From: Verrucomicrobiota bacterium
GTDB taxonomy: Bacteria > Verrucomicrobiota > Verrucomicrobiia > Chthoniobacterales > UBA10450
DNA: 58,696 nt
NCBI GenBank assembly: GCA_003218945.1
Contig: QHPE01000151.1
Coordinates: 13,445 to 72,140 of the forward strand
Direction of reading: 5' to 3'
In this document: positions 25,426 to 34,243 of the stretch, in pieces
Numbering within the stretch: position 1 is the stretch's first letter
How the letters are laid out: the number at the start of each line of letters is the position of its first letter
Position numbers and translations under genes: made by a program
Notes under the pieces: model-generated
What the model saw: the letters and a program-made list of their open reading frames with translations, nothing else
The model's database searches: none
Told to the model about the DNA's origin: nothing

Positions 25426-26706
25426 ATGCAGTCTCCCGCACGCAAACAGCCGCGGGTCATAATTGTCGGCGCGGGCTTTGGCGGGCTTGAGGCAGCGAAA
25501 AAGCTTGCTTGTGAAGATGTGAGTCTGACCGTAATCGACCGCACAAATTACCATCTGTTTCAGCCTCTACTGTATCAAGTGGCAACAGCGGCGCTCTCAC
25601 CAGCTGACATTGCTGCCCCTGTGCGCGCAATCTTGAGCAAATGCAAGAATGTCGAGGTAATCCTTGCCGAGGTGCAATCGGTGGATGTCGAAGGCAAAAA
25701 AGTGAGAACGCAAGATCAAATATTTGAATATGACTACCTCATTCTCGCGACCGGGGCGCGGCATTCTTATTTTGCGCACAACGAGTGGGAAAAACTCGCG
25801 CCGGGATTGAAGAGTCTTGAGGATGCGGTTGAGCTCCGGCGAAGGATTCTTTTGGCCTTCGAATTTGCCGAAAAAACAACAGACGAAGCGGCACGCAAGG
25901 CAGCGATGAATTTTGTCATCATCGGTGGCGGACCAACTGGCGTTGAAATGGCCGGCGCGATCGCGGAAATCTCCCGCTACACACTGGCCAAGGACTTTCG
26001 TCATATCGATCCCTCGCAGGCAAAGGTGATCCTAATCGAAGGCGCGCTCCGCCTGCTCGCCGCGTATCCCGAGGATTTGTCCGAGAGCGCCCGAAAGCAA
26101 CTTACCGAGCTCGGAGTGCAAGTACGCACGAACGCACGAGTAACAGATATCAGCGAAGCGGGCGTTCAAGCGGACGGCGAATTTATACCCTGCCGCGTGA
26201 AGATTTGGGCAGCCGGCAATAACGCATCCTTTGTCGGTACAACGCTAGACGCCCCCGCTGACCGCGTTGGCCGCGTTATTGTGAACGACGACCTGACCAT
26301 TCCCGGGCATCCGGAGGTGCAGGTCATTGGCGACCTGGCGAACTTTTCGCATCAGACTGGAGAGCCCCTGCCGGGGGTTTCGCCTGTGGCGATGCAACAG
26401 GGGCGCCATGCCGCTCGCAACATTTTGCGAATGATTCGCGGCGACAAGCCACGGCCGTTTCACTACTTCGACAAGGGGAGCATGGCCACCATCGGACGGA
26501 ACAAAGCAGTTGCAGATTTAAAGTTTTTTCATCTCAGCGGTTTTCCCGCGTGGCTGGCGTGGTTGTTCGTGCACATCATTTTTTTGGTCGGCTTCCGCAA
26601 CCGCTTGCTTGTGCTTATTCAGTGGGCGTGGGCGTATCTGACCTTCGACAAAGGCGCACGATTAATTACCCGCAACTTCCAATCGGAACACAGACCCCCA
26701 GCCTAG
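25426..26706 (+). CDS. ndh: Type II NADH dehydrogenase (NDH-2)
   Basis: 426-residue membrane-associated flavoprotein passing electrons from NADH to quinone without pumping protons. Two Rossmann motifs are seen: FAD-binding VIIVGAGFGGLEAAKKL near residue 8 and NAD-binding FVIIGGGPTGVEMAGAIAE near 163. The quinone-side motif YHLFQPLLYQVATAALSP and VIGDLANFSHQTGEPLPGVS (second FAD motif) are also present. A C-terminal hydrophobic part (WLAWLFVHIIFLVGFRN) anchors it in the membrane. Start at ATG 25426; the open frame begins 33 bp earlier inside the inverted repeat. Complements the nuo complex at 46.8 kb. Confidence 0.94.
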   Translation: MQSPARKQPRVIIVGAGFGGLEAAKKLACEDVSLTVIDRTNYHLFQPLLYQVATAALSPADIAAPVRAILSKCKNVEVILAEVQSVDVEGKKVRTQDQIFEYDYLILATGARHSYFAHNEWEKLAPGLKSLEDAVELRRRILLAFEFAEKTTDEAARKAAMNFVIIGGGPTGVEMAGAIAEISRYTLAKDFRHIDPSQAKVILIEGALRLLAAYPEDLSESARKQLTELGVQVRTNARVTDISEAGVQADGEFIPCRVKIWAAGNNASFVGTTLDAPADRVGRVIVNDDLTIPGHPEVQVIGDLANFSHQTGEPLPGVSPVAMQQGRHAARNILRMIRGDKPRPFHYFDKGSMATIGRNKAVADLKFFHLSGFPAWLAWLFVHIIFLVGFRNRLLVLIQWAWAYLTFDKGARLITRNFQSEHRPPA

Positions 26707-26750
26707 TGTCGCAAAGAGAAAGCCGCGAGCAACTGCGCGCAGCACGGTTA

Positions 26751-28046
26751 TTATTCCAGTCCCAGCGCTCTGAACGTCGCATCGACATGTTTAAAATGAG
26801 TATCGAGCGAGCAGAGCCGATCGATTTCCGCCGATGAAAGGCGCGCGTCGATTTCAGGTTCGCGCTTTGCGTTTTCGGCAAACGTTCCCTCGCCTTTCCA
26901 CGTTTTCATTGCCGCGCGCTGAACAGTTTCGTACGCGCTCTTACGCTCGGCGCCTGCACGCGTGAGCGCGAGCAGAATGGATTGGCTAAAATACAAACCT
27001 TTGGTAAGAGCCAGGTTTTCCGCCATACGTTGCGGGTAAACCTGCAATTTTTCAACGACGTCGTGCAATTTAGCGAGCATGTAATCGAGCAGGATGCATG
27101 AGTCCGGCAGAATGATGCGCTCCGCGCTCGAGTGGCTGATGTCACGCTCGTGCCAGAGTGCGACGTTTTCCAGTGCAACAACGGCGTTCCCGCGAATGAC
27201 GCGAGCCAATCCGCTCAACCGCTCGTTTGTGATGGGGTTCCTTTTATGCGGCATGGCGGAGCTGCCTTTCTGCCCCTCCCCGAAAAACTCTTCTACTTCC
27301 AGAACTTCGGTGCGCTGGAGATGACGAAATTCGGTTGCCCACCGATCAATGCTCGATGCAATAACGGCGAGAGTTGTCATAAACTCGGCGTGGCGATCGC
27401 GCTGGACGACCTGCGTAGAAAGCGTCGCCGGTTTCAATCCAAGTTTGTCGCACACTTCACGCTCAATTTTTGGGTCGATGTGCGCATGGGTGCCAACTGC
27501 GCCGCTGATTTTCCCAACCCGAATTCGCTCGCGCGTCTGTGTGAGGCGTTCAACAGCGCGTCCGAACTCATCGAACATGAGCGCCAGCTTCAATCCGAAC
27601 GTGATCGGCTCGGCGTGCACACCGTGGCTGCGGCCAATCATCGGTGTCATCTTGTACCGGCGCGCTTGGTCTGCGATGGCAGTTCGCAGTGCCTGAAGAT
27701 CGTCGAGAAGGATATTGCACGACTCGTTCAGTTGCACCGCGAGCGTTGTGTCCAAAATGTCCGATGAAGTCAGTCCTTGATGAATCCAGCGAGATGCAGA
27801 TCCGACCGATTCAGCGACGTTTTCCAGAAACGCGATGACGTCGTGATTCGTCCGCTTTTCGATGTCGAGGATCCTCGGAATAGAAAACCGCGCCCGCTTC
27901 CGAATCTCGGCAGCGTCCTCTTTCGGAATCTGGCCAAGCTCTGCCGTCGCCTCGCAGGCTAGCACTTCAATTTCCAGCCAGATTTCAAACTTTCGATGGT
28001 CCGACCAGATTTTGCTCATCTCTGGCCGGGAATAACGGTCGATCAT
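26751..28046 (-). CDS. purB: Adenylosuccinate lyase
   Basis: 431-residue cytosolic lyase acting twice in purine synthesis (SAICAR to AICAR and adenylosuccinate to AMP). It opens MIDRYSRPEMSKIWSDHRKF, as in the B. subtilis-type enzyme. The superfamily signature GSSAMPHKRNPI is near residue 260, and TSSDILDTTLAVQLNES near 87 carries active-site residues. I start at ATG 28046; the open frame goes 32 codons further upstream with non-family residues. Length is normal. Confidence 0.96.
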   Translation of the reverse strand: MIDRYSRPEMSKIWSDHRKFEIWLEIEVLACEATAELGQIPKEDAAEIRKRARFSIPRILDIEKRTNHDVIAFLENVAESVGSASRWIHQGLTSSDILDTTLAVQLNESCNILLDDLQALRTAIADQARRYKMTPMIGRSHGVHAEPITFGLKLALMFDEFGRAVERLTQTRERIRVGKISGAVGTHAHIDPKIEREVCDKLGLKPATLSTQVVQRDRHAEFMTTLAVIASSIDRWATEFRHLQRTEVLEVEEFFGEGQKGSSAMPHKRNPITNERLSGLARVIRGNAVVALENVALWHERDISHSSAERIILPDSCILLDYMLAKLHDVVEKLQVYPQRMAENLALTKGLYFSQSILLALTRAGAERKSAYETVQRAAMKTWKGEGTFAENAKREPEIDARLSSAEIDRLCSLDTHFKHVDATFRALGLE

Positions 28047-28181
28047 GCACGGAAGATAAAGCCACTGGGTTGGTGGAAAAGCGTTTTCGTTCCCGAGAAT
28101 GCATTTACGAGTTCCCGGCAAGCATCGCAAACCGGCCCACAAACCGGAACCGAAGGCTAGAAATCGAAGGCAATCAGCCGC

Positions 28182-28373
28182 TTAGCAGACGCGGGCGCGC
28201 AGGAAACGTCCGTTATCCTGAACGCGGACCTGGCCGCTGGCCAAAAGATCCGCAACCGCTGCGACCATTTCCCTGCTGCTTTCGGTGCATGAGCCGACTG
28301 CCAGGATCAGATCACCCAGTAAAAGCCGTCTGCGCGGCCTGATGATTTGGCGAATTTGGCGATTTTTTTTCAT
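28182..28373 (-). CDS. Small conserved hypothetical protein
   Basis: 63-residue basic protein: MKKNRQIRQIIRPRRRLLLG then DLILAVGSCTESSREMVAAV and ADLLASGQVRVQDNGRFLRA. It looks like a short winged-helix fragment, possibly regulatory, but no family is certain. The ATG at 28373 is preferred; another at 28439 adds 22 residues. Lies 135 bp upstream of purB on the same strand. Confidence 0.55.
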   Translation of the reverse strand: MKKNRQIRQIIRPRRRLLLGDLILAVGSCTESSREMVAAVADLLASGQVRVQDNGRFLRARVC

Positions 28374-28439
28374 GTACTGGCCATTGCTCTTAGCAGGTTC
28401 GATGCCACTGGTCGTTGTGAATATCTCTTCCATCTTCAC

Positions 28440-28698
28440 GGGTGGGTTATTCAGTCGTTATCCACCTTAGAACTGACCGTTCAGTGACACTTTTGTTCAA
28501 ATTTAAAACACTCGCCTTCGCCAGTGCCACGTCGCGGCGAGGTATCGAATCGATCGCAAGGAGTGCGCCCCCCTTTACGTGCGTGAGCGGGACTTCATCA
28601 ATCGCGCGTGACAATGAACAAAACGGCAAATATCATGATTACCACGAGAATTGCCTTTCGACTGCTGGAGGACGAAATCTTCCAATGTTCCAGGGCGG
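28440..28698. other. Intergenic stretch with a small palindrome
   Basis: No convincing gene. ACTGACCGTTCAGT (28472-28485) has 5-bp arms and a central CG, like TetR-type operators, but no regulator gene is next to it. Confidence 0.3.
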
Positions 28699-29346
28699 TC
28701 AAAAGCTGCGGCTCGATGCGCTACGCTTTGTGCTGGTCAGGCGCAGAACGATGAAATACAAGACCGCCAATACCGCCACAAAGAGAACCATCCAGTGCGA
28801 CTTGGTCTTCACAAATGTTACCCAGCCATCAACGTTGGAGATCAAGTCCGGCTGCACCTGGTAAGCTTTCGCGCCCAGCCAGGCCAAGACGCTGCACCAA
28901 AGTGCCGAGCCAATAATCGTTGCGAGACTGAATCGCCAAAAATTCATCCGCACGAGTCCCGCCGGGTAGGAAATCAGATGCCGAATAACCGGCAACAGTC
29001 GGGCAAAGAAAACGCCGCCGGTTTCGTAACGCGCCAACCAGACTTCGGCGCGCTGCAGTTTGTCGTGCGTGATGAGGAAATATACGCCGAAGCGGTAAAG
29101 CAGAGGACGCCCAATGAAGAGGCAGATCCAGTAACCTATCGCCGCGCCCACATACGATCCGATTGTCCCCGCAAGGATGACGCCGGGCATGCTGAGATTG
29201 CCGCCAGCCGCGAGAAACGCCGCCGGCGGAATGACGATCTCGCTTGGAATCGGGATGATCGAACTTTCCATAGCCATAAGGGCGATGATGCCCCAATAAC
29301 CGCCGTGTAGAACCCAACCAAACCAGATTTCAAGTAATTGATGCAT
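28699..29346 (-). CDS. DedA/SNARE-associated family membrane protein
   Basis: 215-residue inner-membrane protein of the DedA/VTT family, thought to move polyprenyl lipids or phospholipids across the membrane. Key features: SSIIPIPSEIVIPPAAFLAA near residues 29-48 (the conserved P-x-P-x-E), GYWICLFIGRPLLYRFG, and FFARLLPVIRHLISYPAG (the F-x-R-x-x-P-x-x-R motif) near 113-130. C-terminal helix VLFVAVLAVLYFIVLRL. No partner genes. Confidence 0.92.
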   Translation of the reverse strand: MHQLLEIWFGWVLHGGYWGIIALMAMESSIIPIPSEIVIPPAAFLAAGGNLSMPGVILAGTIGSYVGAAIGYWICLFIGRPLLYRFGVYFLITHDKLQRAEVWLARYETGGVFFARLLPVIRHLISYPAGLVRMNFWRFSLATIIGSALWCSVLAWLGAKAYQVQPDLISNVDGWVTFVKTKSHWMVLFVAVLAVLYFIVLRLTSTKRSASSRSF

Positions 29347-29446
29347 ATTGTCATTCCGAACGAAGTCGAGGAATCTCTAGGGGTCGAGCTGCGATCGTTT
29401 CGCCGTAGTTCACTACAAAAACAAAAATCCGCAAACTAAAATTCAG

Positions 29447-31189
29447 ATGTCCATTTATCGGCGCGTTCTTCGGTACTATCAGCCGTTCCGGGGACAAACA
29501 ATTCTCGGCCTGTTTCTCTCACTCGTCGGAATTGGCCTCAATCTGCTCAAGCCGTGGCCGTTCAAAATTATCGTGGACGATTTCCTGCGGCCGACGCCTT
29601 CTGCGCACGCTGATTGGCGGACCTGGGTTCCCCTGCTCTGCCTCGCATTAGTCGTAATCCAGTTCATCTGGGGAATTATTAATTGGATCACGAATTACTT
29701 GTTCGTGAAGATTGGGCTGCAAGCACTGCTGAAATTGCGCACCGATCTTTACTCTCATCTGCAACGACTCTCGCTGAAATTCCACGACGCACGGCGGTCT
29801 GCCGATTCCAGTTTTCGCGTTGCCTACGACTCGCAGTCGATCCAAACGATCTACAACAAGGGATTCACAAACATTTTCGCCTCGGTCGTCGCGTTGATCG
29901 GCACATTCGTCGTGATGATGGGACTCGACTGGACGTTGACGCTACTATCTCTGGCAATTGTACCGTTTATCGTCGGGGCGATCTATTTGTTCGCGCGGCG
30001 TATCCGTCGCGAATCAACCTCTATTCAGGAACAGGAAAGCGCCGTCCTGGCGCAAGCACAGGAGGGACTGAGCTCGATTCGGATGGTGCATGCTTTCGGA
30101 CGCGAAGACTTTGAGGTCCGGCAATTTCAACAACAGGCGCAGCAAAGTCTTCAGGCGAACCTAAAGTTAACCTTAACGAATGTGAATAGCGCCCTTGTGA
30201 TCAGCACACTCATGGTCATCGGCACGGCCGCGATGTATTACGTTGGGACGTTGCATGTGCTCGCCGGAATTCTTAGCCTCGGCTCACTGCTGGTTTTCAG
30301 CGCTTACCTACTGATGTTGTATCAACCACTCGAATCCCTCACCTACACGACGTGGGCCATGGAAGGCGCAACCGCGGGCGCGAAACGCTGCTTCGAGGTG
30401 TTGGATCGTCAGGATGACGTGCGCGACTCGCCGAGTGCCATGGACATTTTATCCGTCAAAGGGGCGATCGATTTTCGCTGCGTTAATTTCGGTTACGCAG
30501 AAAACCGAATTGTTTTGCGCGACGTAAATTTGCGTATCGAGCCAAATCAAATCGTCGGCCTCGCAGGCGGCACCGGCGCCGGCAAAAGCACATTGCTCAG
30601 TCTGGTGCCGCGCTTTTACGATCCAACAAGCGGCGCTGTAATGCTTGACGGTCGCGACGTCCGCGATATCACAAAGAAATCCTTGCGTGCGCAGATCGCG
30701 ATTGTTTTACAAGACACGCTCCTTTTCTCCACCACGATTCGAGAGAATATCGCCTACGGCCGGCCGGAGGCCAGCGACGAAGATATCGTTGAGGCGGCCC
30801 GCCGGGCGCAGGCGGACGAATTTATTGTGCAGATGCCGCAGGGATATGACAGCCTGGTCGGAGAACGTGGCGGGCATTTGAGCGTCGGTCAGCGACAGCG
30901 CATCGGAATCGCTCGAGCATTTCTGAAAAACGCACCGATTCTGTTACTGGACGAACCGACTTCTGCGCTCGATCCGGCGACCGAAGCTGCCATCATGGAG
31001 ACAATCAAGGAATTGATGCGCAGTCGGACGACTTTGATTGCCACTCATCGTTTGGCGACGATTCACAACCTTGATCAGATCATCGTGCTCGATCGTGGAC
31101 ACATCATCGAACAAGGTCGCGGCCCCGAACTCCTAACTCGGGGCGGCATTTACTCGAAGCTTTATGCATCGGGAAAGTTTCCAACATAG
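29447..31189 (+). CDS. ABC exporter, permease and ATPase fused (MsbA-like)
   Basis: 580-residue half-transporter that works as a dimer. Residues 1-320 form the six-helix exporter domain. Residues 335-575 form the ATPase: Walker A GGTGAGKST near 378, Q-loop VLQDTLLFSTTI near 421, ABC signature LSVGQRQR near 480, Walker B LLLDEPTSALD near 502 and the switch His in ATHRLATIHN. It resembles MsbA/lipid A exporters and multidrug exporters; the following acyltransferase and glycosyltransferase-like genes hint at export of a glycan or lipid, which is inference. Confidence 0.92.
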   Translation: MSIYRRVLRYYQPFRGQTILGLFLSLVGIGLNLLKPWPFKIIVDDFLRPTPSAHADWRTWVPLLCLALVVIQFIWGIINWITNYLFVKIGLQALLKLRTDLYSHLQRLSLKFHDARRSADSSFRVAYDSQSIQTIYNKGFTNIFASVVALIGTFVVMMGLDWTLTLLSLAIVPFIVGAIYLFARRIRRESTSIQEQESAVLAQAQEGLSSIRMVHAFGREDFEVRQFQQQAQQSLQANLKLTLTNVNSALVISTLMVIGTAAMYYVGTLHVLAGILSLGSLLVFSAYLLMLYQPLESLTYTTWAMEGATAGAKRCFEVLDRQDDVRDSPSAMDILSVKGAIDFRCVNFGYAENRIVLRDVNLRIEPNQIVGLAGGTGAGKSTLLSLVPRFYDPTSGAVMLDGRDVRDITKKSLRAQIAIVLQDTLLFSTTIRENIAYGRPEASDEDIVEAARRAQADEFIVQMPQGYDSLVGERGGHLSVGQRQRIGIARAFLKNAPILLLDEPTSALDPATEAAIMETIKELMRSRTTLIATHRLATIHNLDQIIVLDRGHIIEQGRGPELLTRGGIYSKLYASGKFPT

Positions 31190-31263
31190 TAGCGAATGTG
31201 TCCCGCTTGCGAGACATGGAGCCGGCGCGCCCTCGCGCCGCGGCCTGAGGGCAGGCCGGCTCC
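31189..31263. repeat. Hairpin element after the ABC exporter gene
   Basis: Begins GTAGCGAATGTGTCCCGCTT at the exporter's stop codon (its G overlaps the TAG), then a hairpin with perfect 9-bp arms GGAGCCGGC (31219-31227) and GCCGGCTCC (31255-31263). Relative of the GTAG family; may end transcription. Confidence 0.6.
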
Positions 31264-31305
31264 AGGCGTTTGGGAAGCACAAGCGCGACGGCGCACGCTT
31301 TACTC

Positions 31306-31896
31306 ATGAGCAACGTTAGAGAAGATCGCCACGTCGAAGGTGACTGGTGGCCGGAGGCGGTCCCGCCGAACGTTGAGTTCGGCGACGGCTTTTATTGCGA
31401 GAGCGCGCAAATTTTTCGAAAGCTTCGAAGCAAAAAAACGCGCGCAGTCATCATCGGCAAACACGTTTCCTGTTACGCGGGATGCTCGTTTGCGATCGGC
31501 GAGAACGGCCAGTGCACGATCGGTGATTTTACTCTGCTGAACGGGGCGCTGATCATGACCGAGGAAAAGATCGAGATCGGTTCGTATTGCCTCGTTTCCT
31601 GGAACGTCGGCATCGCCGATTCCGATTTTCATCCACTCGAACCGGCCCAACGCCTGATTGACGCGCAAGCGCTGGCTCCGTATTTCAAAAACCGCCCCGC
31701 GCGCCCCACATTGAAAACCGCGCCAGTCAAAATCTGCGACAATGTCTGGATCGGGATGAACGCCGTGATCTTAAAGGGCGTGACCATCGGTGAAAATTCG
31801 GTTGTGGCAGCGGGTTCCGTCGTGACCAAGAGCATCGAACCAAATACCGTTGTCGCCGGAAATCCCGCCGTAATCGTGAAGCAATTTCAAACGTGA
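31306..31896 (+). CDS. Hexapeptide-repeat acyltransferase
   Basis: 196-residue left-handed beta-helix enzyme of the LbH/maltose-acetyltransferase kind. Hexapeptide strands run from about residue 50 to the end: [40 protein letters not shown], and the C-terminal [20 protein letters not shown] block typical of sugar O-acetyltransferases. A loop around residue 110 ([12 protein letters not shown]) is the acceptor region. Start at ATG 31306. It lies between the ABC exporter and the glycosyltransferase-like gene, so a role in surface polysaccharide decoration is plausible. Confidence 0.88.
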   Translation: MSNVREDRHVEGDWWPEAVPPNVEFGDGFYCESAQIFRKLRSKKTRAVIIGKHVSCYAGCSFAIGENGQCTIGDFTLLNGALIMTEEKIEIGSYCLVSWNVGIADSDFHPLEPAQRLIDAQALAPYFKNRPARPTLKTAPVKICDNVWIGMNAVILKGVTIGENSVVAAGSVVTKSIEPNTVVAGNPAVIVKQFQT

Positions 31897-31912
31897 GTCG
31901 TTCCAACGCCCC

Positions 31913-31981
31913 AACGCCGAAGGCCCAATGCGGAATTTTCTTGGTTCGATCTTTGACGTTCGATGTTATGCGTTCGGCGTT
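31913..31981. repeat. Inverted repeat before the glycosyltransferase-like gene
   Basis: Perfect 9-bp arms AACGCCGAA (31913-31921) and TTCGGCGTT (31973-31981) enclose short related motifs (TTCGATC, GTTCGATG). A separate motif family from the GTAG hairpins. Confidence 0.55.
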
Positions 31982-31990
31982 TTCCTCCTG

Positions 31991-33163
31991 ATGAAACGCA
32001 AGCGCATTATTGTCATGGGCTTTATGGGTTCGATGCCGATCGCGGGCGTTGTCTGGCAGCATGTTCATTACGTCTCGGGACTGCGACGCCTCGGCCACGA
32101 TGTTTTCTACATCGAAGATTCAGCGCGTCTCCCGTACAATCCGGAAACATTCGAAGTAACCGACGAGTTCGAGTATGCGGCACAGGTTCTCACTCGCCTC
32201 GCTGGCGAATTTGATTTCAAAAGTCGCTGGGCGTATTGCGCGCGCTACTTGCCTGACACTCCAACTGCCGGCATGTCGCTGAAAAAAATCCGGCAACTCT
32301 ATCGCGATGCCGACGCGATCCTGAACGTTTGCGGCGCGCAGGAATTCAACGACGATCTGCTCGTTTCTGATCGTATTCTTTACATCGAGAGCGACCCCGG
32401 CGTTGAACAAATCAAGATCGACAAAGGCGTGAAATCGACAGTCGAATATCTGCGGCGGCATCACGCGCTTTTCACATTCGGCGAAAATATCGGCACCAAA
32501 GAGTTCCCTGTCCCACTCCATGGCTTCAAATGGCTGCCTACTCGGCAACCAGTTGTGACTGATCTTTGGAAGACGGCGCGGTCCCTGTCCGTTGCCGCCG
32601 TCTTCACAACCGTAGCAAACTGGTCCACGAGCGGATTGAAAGATATTACCTGGCGCGGCAAAAAATATTTGTGGAGCAAATCGCGTGAATTCCTTCGGTT
32701 CATCTCCGCGCCCAAAAAAGCCGGCGAAACGTTCGAGATGGCAACCAACATCGAGGCTTCAAGAACGCGCACAAAATTTGAGCAACACGGTTGGCGCCTG
32801 ACCTCACCGCTGCAAATGAGCGTCGATTACTGGCTTTACCGCGATTACATCCAGCGCTCCAAAGGCGAGTTCACCGTCGCGAAGGATCAATACGTCCGAC
32901 TCAACACCGGTTGGTTCAGCGACCGCAGCGCGTGTTATCTGGCAGCAGGGCGCCCGGTCATCACGCAGGAAACCGGGTTTACCAAAAATTACGGGAGCAA
33001 AGAGGGACTGTTGTCCTTCCAAACAGTCGACGAAATCGCCGATGCCGCGAAAAAAATCAACGCGGACTACGCAAAACATTCTCGTGCCGCGCGCGCGCTC
33101 GCATGTGAAGTGTTCGAAGCCGAAAAGGTGCTGGCTTCGATTCTCGATCGAGCCGACATTTGA
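31991..33163 (+). CDS. Glycosyltransferase-like protein of unknown specificity
   Basis: 390-residue soluble protein. The N-terminus (IIVMGFMGSMPIAGVVWQHV, YVSGLRRLGHDVFYIEDS) reads like the first Rossmann half of a GT-B glycosyltransferase. The C-terminus (YVRLNTGWFSDRSACYLAAG, RPVITQETGFTKNYG, GLLSFQTVDEIADAAKKIN) matches the sugar-nucleotide side of CgeB-like and related GT-B proteins. No full EX7E motif is seen, so the exact family is open. Start at ATG 31991. Neighbours suggest surface glycan work. Confidence 0.65.
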   Translation: MKRKRIIVMGFMGSMPIAGVVWQHVHYVSGLRRLGHDVFYIEDSARLPYNPETFEVTDEFEYAAQVLTRLAGEFDFKSRWAYCARYLPDTPTAGMSLKKIRQLYRDADAILNVCGAQEFNDDLLVSDRILYIESDPGVEQIKIDKGVKSTVEYLRRHHALFTFGENIGTKEFPVPLHGFKWLPTRQPVVTDLWKTARSLSVAAVFTTVANWSTSGLKDITWRGKKYLWSKSREFLRFISAPKKAGETFEMATNIEASRTRTKFEQHGWRLTSPLQMSVDYWLYRDYIQRSKGEFTVAKDQYVRLNTGWFSDRSACYLAAGRPVITQETGFTKNYGSKEGLLSFQTVDEIADAAKKINADYAKHSRAARALACEVFEAEKVLASILDRADI

Positions 33164-33257
33164 GGGGGCATGGTAAGCTCAGCCGCCGTTTCGACGGCTT
33201 GCAATATCCGCGACACTTTCACTTTTTTTCACGCCTGGTGAGGGCATATTTCGATCG

Positions 33258-34172
33258 ATGACCACGGCGACACGGGACGCAGTCGAGGAACTGCTTCAGA
33301 CATATGGTGAGACAGGCGGAATAAATTACCTCGCCGCCGCAGCCAGCCTGCCATCGCGTCTGTCGATCGAAGCAGCGTGCACCGAGCTGATGAGCCTGAT
33401 GTTTCCCGGTTTTCGCAGCGAAGCGTTAGTAAGCTCCGAAGATCTCGCTGATACCACGCGTATTCGCGTCAGGCATTTGCACGCGCGACTTAAGACAGAA
33501 ATTTGCAGAAGCTTGGGCAGGATCCCGCCAGACCAACCGACGGAAGCGAAAGCCGAAGAGGTCCTGGGCGGTTTCTTCCAGCAGCTGCCATCGGTGCGCC
33601 GCACGCTTTGGACGGACATCGATGCAGCTTACGAAGGAGACCCCGCCGCGACGACTTACGAGGAAATCATTCTCGCGTATCCCGCGCTGGAGGCGATCGC
33701 GATTTATCGAATGGCGCACCTGCTCTATGGGAAAGTACCATTAATTCCGCGCATCATGACCGAGTGGGCGCACAGCCGCACCGGCATCGATATTCATCCC
33801 GGCGCGCAAATCGGTTCGCATTTTTTCATCGATCACGGCACCGGCGTGGTCGTTGGCGAGACCACGCAAATCGGATCGCACGTAAAACTTTATCAGGGCG
33901 TATCCTTCATCGCGCGCTCGCTGGGCGCCGGACGAAACTTGCACGGGCAAAAACGCCACCCGACAATCGAAGACGGCGTTTGCATTTATGCTGGAACCAC
34001 GATCATGGGCGGCGATACCGTGATCGGAGCGAATTCCACCATCGGCGCGAACGTTTTCCTGACAAAAAGCGTTCCGCCGCATTCGCTTGTGTACTACGAA
34101 GAAAAGGAAGTTCGTGTCGTACCAAAACGAAAACGCGAGCCAGCAACCGCAGGCGATGAATTTGAGAAGTGA
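33258..34172 (+). CDS. cysE: Serine O-acetyltransferase
   Basis: 304-residue enzyme making O-acetylserine, the first step of cysteine synthesis. An N-terminal helical domain (residues 1-165) is followed by the LbH catalytic part: MTEWAHSRTGIDIHPGAQIG, HFFIDHGTGVVVGETTQIGS with the catalytic D-H, and the lid region VSFIARSLGAGRNLHGQKRH. It is longer than the E. coli enzyme (273) because of the N-terminal extension. Next to a cysteine desulfurase, so cysteine is made and used by neighbours. Confidence 0.94.
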   Translation: MTTATRDAVEELLQTYGETGGINYLAAAASLPSRLSIEAACTELMSLMFPGFRSEALVSSEDLADTTRIRVRHLHARLKTEICRSLGRIPPDQPTEAKAEEVLGGFFQQLPSVRRTLWTDIDAAYEGDPAATTYEEIILAYPALEAIAIYRMAHLLYGKVPLIPRIMTEWAHSRTGIDIHPGAQIGSHFFIDHGTGVVVGETTQIGSHVKLYQGVSFIARSLGAGRNLHGQKRHPTIEDGVCIYAGTTIMGGDTVIGANSTIGANVFLTKSVPPHSLVYYEEKEVRVVPKRKREPATAGDEFEK

Positions 34173-34243
34173 CGGCGCGTGTCACCTGACGGCTTTTCCC
34201 CCATTACGAGCAGGAGCATGAGCAAGAATAAGAAAGTGAACCA

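Noticed and set aside
28447-28629. 60-codon minus-strand open frame
   Set aside because: No ribosome-binding site, no family, and even base use; probably chance.
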